This document shows positions 57,421 through 64,000 of a DNA stretch of 64,000 nt, one piece after another. The translations under genes and the position numbers were made by a program. This DNA is from Serripes groenlandicus (taxonomy: Eukaryota > Mollusca > Bivalvia > Cardiida > Cardiidae). The notes beneath the pieces are model-generated. The model was not told the DNA's origin. It was given only the letters and a program-made list of their open reading frames with translations, and searched no databases. The stretch's first letter is position 1. The number at the start of each line of letters is the position of its first letter. The DNA is taken from NCBI GenBank assembly GCA_031761405.1, contig JASEVX010000011.1, positions 41,728,187-41,792,186 on the forward strand, given 5' to 3'.

Positions 57421-57806
57421 TTACTTATCTACAGTATCCTGTGAAAAATTAATTAAACAGTTATCAGATAAATTTACATAATTAGTGTTTTTAATGATTT
57501 TCTGTCCACAGGGTGCACTATTTGTTTTATTTACTGAATTTAAAATATCTGAACCGTTGCAATGCTGTGGTATGGTATGGTATTATACATTTTTAAAGAG
57601 TTCAAACATTTTGCTTTTACAGAAATATTTGTATGATCAGTAGTTACACCGTTATCAAGTGAAGAATTTATAGAACAACAATTTTGGCACTGATAGGTGG
57701 CACAGTTTATACAAACACTATCTAAAACCCTGTAAATAGTATTAGATATAACTGTTTGTCCATGATTAATGTCATGGTTCTGGGCTTTTTCTTCTTTGCC
57801 GCAATT

Positions 57807-58390
57807 TTATATATTTGTACAACGATTCTGTTTATGTCCATATTCCTGGCACTGGTTACATTTTAGACTCTTGCAATGTGTACATGTTTCTGTAGTATGG
57901 TTGAGCTCACCACAGTAGAAACAAGTGTTTCGCTTTGCTGCAAGTATTGGCACAAATTTGTTAATATTATGTAGCAAAATACTGGTTCACAATTTATTTA
58001 GATGGATATGATCCCTGGCATATAATTGAGTGTTAATCCAGTATGGATGTCCAGCTTTATGAAAAGTTAAATATTGTGGCATATAGTGAAGGTTAAAGTG
58101 TTCACACATGTTAATCAGAACTTCATTTATTCTTTGTATTGGAATGTCCCTCCTAGGTGGCAGGCCTGATACAATTATTGAACAATGAGGATGACACTGT
58201 GATCGTATCTGTATAAGTAGGCTCTCATAGTCTTCCTCTATTTGTTGATAACTTCGACCATCACTGGCGTCATTTCCTCCCACTAGCAGAACAATCTTTG
58301 TGTATTTAGAAATATTTGTTCTTGCTATGTAGTCCGTAACATCATTTATTCTTGCCCCTCTGAGAGTAAAGTGTTCTACAACATACATGG
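57807..58390 (-). pseudogene. LINE ORF1 remnant: SGNH esterase domain followed by zinc knuckles
   Basis: The first part (58390-57987) encodes YVVEHFTLRGARINDVTDYI, VLLVGGNDASDG (block with the GxND motif), SIIVSGLPPRRD and a final DHIHLNKL (DxxH), the pattern of SGNH/GDSL hydrolases found in ORF1 of CR1- and L2-type LINEs. After an in-frame TGA (57987-57989) the same frame continues into two CCHC knuckles, CFYCGELNHTTETC and CNQCQEYGHKQNRC, ending at TAA 57807-57809. The N-terminus with the catalytic serine block is missing because of 5' truncation. Order esterase-then-knuckle was read directly from the strand. Confidence 0.8.
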
Positions 58391-58685
58391 AATGGCTCAA
58401 GAACAGTTCTTGAACATTTGTACCAGAACTATTCTAGAATTTACTAGCACTGTAACATTACATTTGTTCTGAACATTTTTAGAACCAAAAGTTTGCTATT
58501 TGGCTAAATTTTTCTTTTTTTCCTGTGTACATTCAAACCGTTTTAAGTAAAAAAATGTCTGAATTAAGATGTGAATTTTACTATTTAAGTCTTCACCCCC
58601 TATGACCCTCCCATTGTCCATCTATCCATCTGAAATCTTTCTGCTCCATATCTCATTGAGGCCTCGAAGAATGTTCATAAATAAT

Positions 58686-58765
58686 GAGTCGCGGCACTAC
58701 GGTCATGGTGGAGTGCCCTTGGGCAAGGCACATTTTCTAGCCTAGTACTGGTTTGTTTACCCAGG
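58686..58765 (+). mobile_element. SINE family I body fragment
   Basis: 'gagtcgcggcactacggtca', 'gcccttgggcaaggcac', 'tagtactggtttgtttaccc'. The head and tail are missing. It lies in the right arm of the 53141-59286 element. Confidence 0.75.
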
Positions 58766-59554
58766 GATCATGAATAATTAAATTTAATTGCGCGCTAAAT
58801 GACCTTAGCTGTCGATGCGCCATAAAACAATATACATTCATTCATTCATAAATAATGAGTATATTTTTTTTTCATGAACTTTTAAAGAATTTGTGTTCAT
58901 GAACTGTTAACTTCCAGTCATTGAAGTACAAAAGAGAAATTGAAATACATAGGGAAAATGATTTTTGAATAGATCCTTAATGGTTTAAGAACTGGCAGTT
59001 ATAATTTGTTTCAAGAATACTTCATGAATGGTTCAAGAACTGGCATTTATATTGCTGTTCTTGAACCATTCATGAATATATCACAGACAACTGACTAGGA
59101 ACATTTGAAAGACTGTTTATGGACTGATGTTCATGAATTGTTCATGATTTAAAAAAAAAAAAACTGATTAAGGATTTGTCTTATTTGTATTTCAAGGAAA
59201 TTCAAGATTTTTTCATGAATTGTGGATGTGAACCATCCATGAATTGTTCATGAATAATTCATGAACTAACTGATCATTTCGCAGGGGTTTGAGTTTTAAA
59301 TTCTTCTCCTTTGAAATTAATTGTCTGATTTAAAGATAATCTATGAGGTATACTTCAATTATGTGACCCTCTACAAAAGTTGTTTTAGAGATATTGATTA
59401 ATTGAAAAACATGGCTTTCAGACACCATCAAAAAGAGACTAATCTGTCAAAATATCTGCTTGAAAGCTGTTTGTCTGCAATATATTACTTTGCAAACTAT
59501 GCTGGTGACTGATACAAGGTCACACGACCTTCTTGTCTTACATTTATGCTGAAT

Positions 59555-59688
59555 AAACCCTTTCCCACATACAATAAATCTGCAGCAGATGACTTTGAAA
59601 ACATCAAACATATTCACTGAAAATCTCTGTGAATGATGGTTTAATTAATGAAAAAAGTTGAAAACATTGTGGCAAAAAAAGGGGGGTT
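59555..59688 (+). mobile_element. TTAA-family MITE, broken
   Basis: 'aaaccctttcccacatacaa', 'ctgcagcagatgac', 'gaaaacattgtggcaaaa', then sudden change to the 160-bp repeat. Confidence 0.6.
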
Positions 59689-59689
59689 A

Positions 59690-60270
59690 TTAATTTCGGT
59701 TATTAATTTCGGTTTGTCTGTCTGTCTGTCTGTCTGTCTCCTTGCAATAACTGCCACAAATGTGAACCGTTTTTTTTTTAAACTTGTTACAAGGTTAAAT
59801 GCCTTAAGGGCTAGGCCAAGTTCGATCGTCACTTTCGGCGGACTTTATTCGGTGCAGTTATGGCCCCTTAATTAAACAAAAAATGTCGTTTGTTGCCGTT
59901 TCCGTGCAATAACTACCACAAATGTGAACCGGTTTTTTTCAAACTTGCTAACAAGGTTAAATTCCTTAAGGGCTAGGCTAAGTTCGTCGTCACTTTCGGC
60001 GGACTTTATTCGGTAGAGTTATGGCCCCTTATTTAACAAAAAATATCGTTTGTTGCTGTTTCCGTGCAATAACTGCCACAAATGTGAACCGTTTTTTTTT
60101 CAAACTTGGTAACAAGGTTAAATGCCTTAAGGGCTAGGCCAACTTCGATCGTCACTTAGGCGGACTTTATTCGGTGGCCCCTTTTTTATCAAAAAATGTT
60201 GTTTGTTGCTGTTTCCGTGCAATAACTGCCACAAATGTGAACCGTTTTTTTTTCAAACTTGTTACTAGTA
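59690..60270 (+). repeat. About 155-165-bp tandem repeat, four copies
   Basis: Copies start with 'gcaataactgccacaaatg' near 59745, 59908, 60065 and 60217. Each contains 'aaatgccttaagggctaggc' and 'cactttcggcggactttatt'. A (gtct)n run precedes the first copy. The last copy is cut short. Confidence 0.9.
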
Positions 60271-60544
60271 ATAAAGGTTCTCGTAAACTTCTTCATGAAG
60301 GTTACGCTTATACTAAGAAAAGTAACAACAATTCTTCTATGCGTTGGGAATGCTCACAGAGAATCAGTTTGAACTGCAAAGGTGCACTGACCTTTTCATT
60401 TCGCTTATATTAGCATATTCCCTTTCCTACATACATAGGTTTTCAGCAGACAACTAAGAAAACATCTTCACAAGTCCGGTTTTCATATTGAACATATTCG
60501 CCTACTCAACACCTTTGAATAGCCTGCCTGTTTTGCCATGTATA

Positions 60545-60655
60545 TTTTGAGTACCCATCGTGGGGATTTTGAATACCCTGTCATTTCAGCCATGGGGATT
60601 CTGAGTACTATGCCCCTTTTTTAACCATGGGGATTTTGAGCATGGGGATTTTGAT
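60545..60655 (-). repeat. 'catggggattttgag' block, right copy (inverted)
   Basis: Inverted relative of 47525-47634. It has the same series of words, including the 'tagtactca..aatccccatggct' segment on the minus strand. Confidence 0.85.
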
Positions 60656-60759
60656 ATACACTCTGTTTGCCTGAGAGGTGTCACCCTTACCCTATATATA
60701 TTACAGGGCATGACGGGTGGCACCCGGCCTGAGGGTCTAACCCGTAAAGTATATGTGTG

Positions 60760-61400
60760 ACAGGAAATGAGGGTGTAACTCTTAACCTGTATGTCTGACA
60801 GTGTCTTAGGGTGTAACTCTTAACCTGTATGTCTGACAGGATATGAGGGTGTAACTCTTAACCCGTATATCTGCCAGGATATGAGGGTGTAACTCTTAAC
60901 CTGTATGTCTGACAGTGTCTTAGGGTGTAACTCTTAACCTGTATGTCTGACAGGATATGAGGGTGTAACTCTTAACCTGTATGTCTGACAGGATATGAGG
61001 GTGTAACTCTTAACCTGTATGTCTGACAGTGTATTAGGGTGTAACTCTTAACCTGTATGTCTGACAGTGTCTTAGGGTGTAACTCTTAACCTGTATGTCT
61101 GACAGGATATGAGGGTGTAACTCTTAACCCGTATGTCTGCCAGGATATGAGGGTGTAACTCTTAACCTGTATGTCTGACAGTGTCTTATGGTGTAACTCT
61201 TAACCTGTATGTCTGACAGGATATGAGGGTGTAACTCTTAACCTGTATGTCTGACAGGATATGAGGGTGTTACTCTTAACCTGTATGTCTGACAGTGTCT
61301 TAGGGTGTAACTATTAACCTGTATGTCTGACAGTGTCTTAGGGTGTTACTCTTAACCTGTATGTCTGACAGTGTCTTAGGGTGTCATCCTTCCCCTGAAT
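60760..61400 (+). repeat. 38-bp minisatellite, about 17 copies
   Basis: Two unit types alternate: 'gacaggatatgagggtgtaa' and 'gacagtgtcttagggtgtaa', each followed by 'ctcttaacctgtatgtct'. Diverged copies extend to about 60700 and 61460. Confidence 0.95.
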
Positions 61401-61464
61401 GTCTGACATCAGGGACGTCACCCTTACAATGTATATGTGACGGACATCAGCCTTATCCGAGTCT

Positions 61465-62290
61465 GACAGGGTCTGAAAGATGGCACAAACATGCATGCTG
61501 ATCCTCGCCTAAACTGTTCGTAGATTTAGTTGAAAGTCTTGCATTTTGACATACTGTTATGTAACATTTGATTGCGTATAAGCAATACAAGAGTCGATAC
61601 CATAGTTACGTTAGCTCTCGGCCGTCAATTTTCACAATGATAAGTGCGTTTCGACGAAACCATTGTGTCGTTATTCACACGTTTTATCACATTGTTGTCG
61701 TAAGCTTAAAGGACAACGTGTACAGGTGAGACATTATGGCGATAGTTCAATATACTGCAAAATCGTATATCATCGGTCTATGCGTAAAGCAACAAAAACA
61801 ATTACAATTCCAGCATCCACCTCCTTCAACCCCTCTTGATAGTGTAAATGTCCATTAATGCCTAAAATTCAGAGAGACGTCTTGTATTTGTAGACGTTAA
61901 ACTTATAATGCACGTATCTTTACATAAATGAAATGAACGAGTTTTATACATATGAAGTATATAAATATAAAAATTGATCGAAATTGCCAATAATTTAAAT
62001 ATAAAAACGCAAATCCGTTTTCCTGTACGGTCAAATAACGTACCGACATTCAATATATTCTTGTATGGGATAGGTTCTCGATGTGTGATTGTAATTAACT
62101 CGTGTTTACCAATACCTTGTCAGGCATGCCACTATATACGGCGTATTGGATTTAATTAACAATATTAAACGGAGAATGACGTCCTTATCAATTTTTCATT
62201 AAAATATAGATGACATATGATAGTTTGTTTTTTACTTCAGGATTGTTTTTTATTGGGCAATGAATAAGAGTTAGTAATGTCGGTGTCGCT
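61465..62290. other. No gene recognised
   Basis: AT-rich unique sequence. 'tagatgacatatgatagttt' near 62210 resembles 40735-40760 ('catatatatgaaatatgaaagttt') and may mark an old shared repeat. Confidence 0.45.
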
Positions 62291-62293
62291 TGT

Positions 62294-62488
62294 TTACCAG
62301 TTGAATAGGAATATATTTCTTATTTCTCCATACTTTGAACAATGAAATAAAACATGAAATTCACATTCAACAATATTTGTGTTTGACTTTTGAAAACAGT
62401 ATGTGCATATTCTTTGTTCACGATCAATTTTATTGTGACGACCATCCTCGATGCTTCGGTTCGAACAACGAAATTTAGCAAGTGCCAT
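62294..62488 (-). pseudogene. LINE C-terminal cysteine/histidine region, remnant
   Basis: Reads LAKFRCSNRSIEDGRHNKID, EQRICTYC, CEFHVLFHCSKYGEIR. The series 'L.kfR.s...(e)gRh.ki...R.C..C......E.H.lf.C..Y...R' is the zinc-binding C-terminal end of many non-LTR retrotransposon ORF2 proteins in molluscs. Only about 65 codons remain, with no RT next to it. Confidence 0.65.
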
Positions 62489-62833
62489 TCTTTATTTAAA
62501 TGGAATGTCAATAAACAGATATATTTTAGTATTTATAAATAAGAAAAATGCAATCCTTATCAGATATAAGAAAAATTGTCAATGATAAAACTCTCAGGAA
62601 CAGATCAAGATGATCTCAATCTTAGTCTGTCATCCTTTGGTTACATCACTAAAATGCTTGTTTTCTTTTTCCTATTTTAAAAATAAAACCAATAATATAA
62701 CAAATATTATCGTTCCCTCTCTTTTTATTTTCTATGTTATTGAATCATTTGTGACTTTGTATTATTATACGTATGTAAATGGTAAAAAAGAGCTTATTAT
62801 TTTATTTACATAATGTAAATGTATGCAAATATA

Positions 62834-63006
62834 TTAACCCTTTCAGCGCCAAAGGCAATACTGAGGTTTTTGCAAACAATACTGATTCAGGTGAGTCAGC
62901 TTGTAGGTATCAAAATAGTCCAACATTTTATTACATGATAAATGGAGACACCCGATTTTTAACATGAAAGAGTCTACTTTAAACAATTCGGCGCTGAAAG
63001 AGTTAA
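62834..63006. mobile_element. TTAACTCTTTCAGCGCC-type MITE, short copy
   Basis: TTAACCCTTTCAGCGCC ... GGCGCTGAAAGAGTTAA. Compared with 10990-11202 it lacks about 40 bp of the inner hairpin's second half. Confidence 0.8.
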
Positions 63007-63409
63007 TAAAAGCCTAACAAGTAGAGATTTGAAATGTTTATCATGTCGGCAACGCCCTGATTCGTTAATTTGCATGTGCCAGGTTTGTTTGAAACAGTCT
63101 ATTAGCCGCTGTTTGAAGCATTTTAGATAGTGTGTAGTAATCTAAATAAAACAGAGACAACCTTTCTGTGCAATATTGGAAACATCACGTTTTATTGGTC
63201 CGCTATAGAGTTTATGACAATCAATCCTATATTTACCAAGTTACTAGTGGACCAATACGATAGCGATATGTAAGGGGAGGTTAAAACACTGGTTGGTAGT
63301 TTTGATCTATTTCAGACGTACTCAGTTACTATAGTAAGCCGGGTACCAGACTATATCTCTGTTCACAATGTCATTGTCTTTACAAACCCGTTTTTTTTTT
63401 TTTTTTTTT

Positions 63410-63593
63410 TATTACACCGTTTTGAACATTGTTTCAGTTATATTACGACGTTTCCAGGTTAAGTTACCAGTAGAACTGATATATTTATCCTGACTGCACA
63501 AGCCTAAGCGTAAAGGAGGGAAATCCATTACTACCAGCCATAAAGTATTTGGTATGTCCCGATAAGGGATTGAACCAGTAACCTCGCACATAT

Positions 63594-63600
<7 letters not shown>
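63410..63600 (-). mobile_element. SINE family III, partial
   Basis: Minus-strand tail next to poly(T) ('gaacattgtttcagttatat'), a body shared with 33915-34176 ('gtatttggtatg', 'ttatcctgac'), and a worn tRNA-like head ('gattgaaccagtaacctcgcac'). A 20-base T run lies on its left. Confidence 0.7.
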
Positions 63601-63686
<86 letters not shown>

Positions 63687-64000
63687 TATACAGAAATAGA
63701 TAGAGAGAGAGTGTGAGAGAGAGAGAGAGAGAGAGAGCGTGTGAGAGAGAGATAGCGAAAGAGAGAGAGAGAGAGACAGCAACAGAGACAGAGAAAGACA
63801 GAGACAGAGAGACAGAGATAGAGAGAGAAAGACAGAGAGACAAAGAGAGAGACAGAGAGCGAGAGATATAGAGAGACAGAGAGACAGAGACAGAGACAGA
63901 GAGACAGAGAGACAGAGACATAGAGACAGAGACAGACATAGAGACAGAGAGAGACAGAGGCATACAGAGAGAGACAGAGACAGACACAAACAGACAGAGA
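63590..64000 (+). repeat. (GA)n-rich microsatellite with GACA interruptions
   Basis: Pure GA at about 63640-63685, then 'gagacagagacaga' mixtures to the window edge. It continues beyond the window. Confidence 0.96.

Larger units (their letters stand above)
54226..58390 (-). mobile_element. L2/CR1-like LINE, about 4.2 kb, 5'-truncated and decayed
   Basis: Read leftwards: ORF1 remnant (esterase then zinc knuckles), ORF2 with endonuclease, RT and C-terminal domain, a 3' UTR with polyadenylation-like AT sequence and an (ATA)n tail at 54226-54248. The 5' junction is near 58390, where esterase coding gives way to the host inverted repeat. Several one-base shifts and a TGA make it inactive. The variable-length trinucleotide tail is typical of the CR1/L2 group; the exact clade is not certain. 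Confidence 0.85.
53141..59286. mobile_element. Inverted-repeat element of 'ttcaagaacagttcatgaa' words, hosting a LINE
   Basis: Left tip CCCTGCAAAATGAAATTCATGAA and right tip, on the minus strand, CCCTGCGAAATGATCAG... then TTCATGAA. Left arm about 53141-53870 and right arm about 58385-59286 are rich in the same words in inverted sense (ttcatgaac, caagaacagtt, ttcttgaacc). It seems to be a small foldback-like or MITE element opened by the LINE at 54226-58390. The target duplication is not clear. Confidence 0.55.

Overview
The window looks like intergenic and intronic DNA of a bivalve mollusc, probably a heterodont clam or mussel; the species cannot be read from sequence alone. The evidence is the AT-rich background, dense tRNA-derived SINEs sharing the tail 'gccgtgatatgactgaa...gttgaaaacggcgttaaa', several MITE families with TTAA-type ends, many minisatellites, an L2/CR1-like LINE and a DIRS/Ngaro-like tyrosine-recombinase retrotransposon. 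I see no prokaryotic features. The only convincing host gene is a split, minus-strand gene with a PAN/apple exon and two C-type-lectin exons (29.4-39.7 kb).

Layout. Positions 57-2676 and 21906-23260 are two halves of one minus-strand DIRS/Ngaro-like retrotransposon: fused Gag and reverse transcriptase (RT), then RNase H, then tyrosine recombinase. It is decayed, with two frameshifts and two in-frame stops. Its RT is split a few codons before the FLDD active site by a 19.2-kb insertion at 2677-21905. That insertion has perfect terminal inverted repeats and a 9-bp target duplication, GACTTTATG, at 2668-2676 and 21906-21914. It is a composite: two complete foldback-type elements (2677-8995 and 12932-21905) bracket 3.9 kb of ordinary genomic DNA (8996-12931). 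All four foldback arms are tandem arrays of a 53-bp monomer carrying the word GTAGGTCGTAGGTCGAC, and each outer tip is the same 20-bp cap. I found no protein-coding capacity inside, so the element is non-autonomous. Nine-bp duplications and subrepeat-built inverted arms are the hallmarks of Drosophila FB elements and MULE relatives. This composite is the most notable object in the window.

From 23.3 to 29.4 kb the DNA is a patchwork of nested SINEs and MITEs. Some nests have clear target duplications, so insertion order can be read. From 29.4 to 39.7 kb lies the lectin gene, read right to left: PAN exon 39425-39664, lectin exon A 34638-34871, lectin exon B with stop 29438-29637. All junctions are phase 1 with GT-AG borders, and the introns are filled by MITEs, SINEs, a 65-bp minisatellite and a pair of inverted 20-bp arrays. 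Upstream exons (signal peptide, start codon) were not found.

From 39.7 kb to the end there is no recognisable host exon. This part holds two large (GA)n microsatellites, minisatellites of 28 and 38 bp, many TTAA-ended MITEs, a 110-120-bp inverted pair at 47.5 and 60.6 kb, and a 5'-truncated L2/CR1-like LINE (about 54226-58390, minus strand). The LINE sits inside an inverted-repeat element (53141-59286) made of 'ttcaagaacagttcatgaa'-type words. Two short remnants of LINE C-terminal domains lie at 38.3 and 62.3 kb.

Everything was read by eye and from translations. Family names rest on motif recognition, not on a database search.
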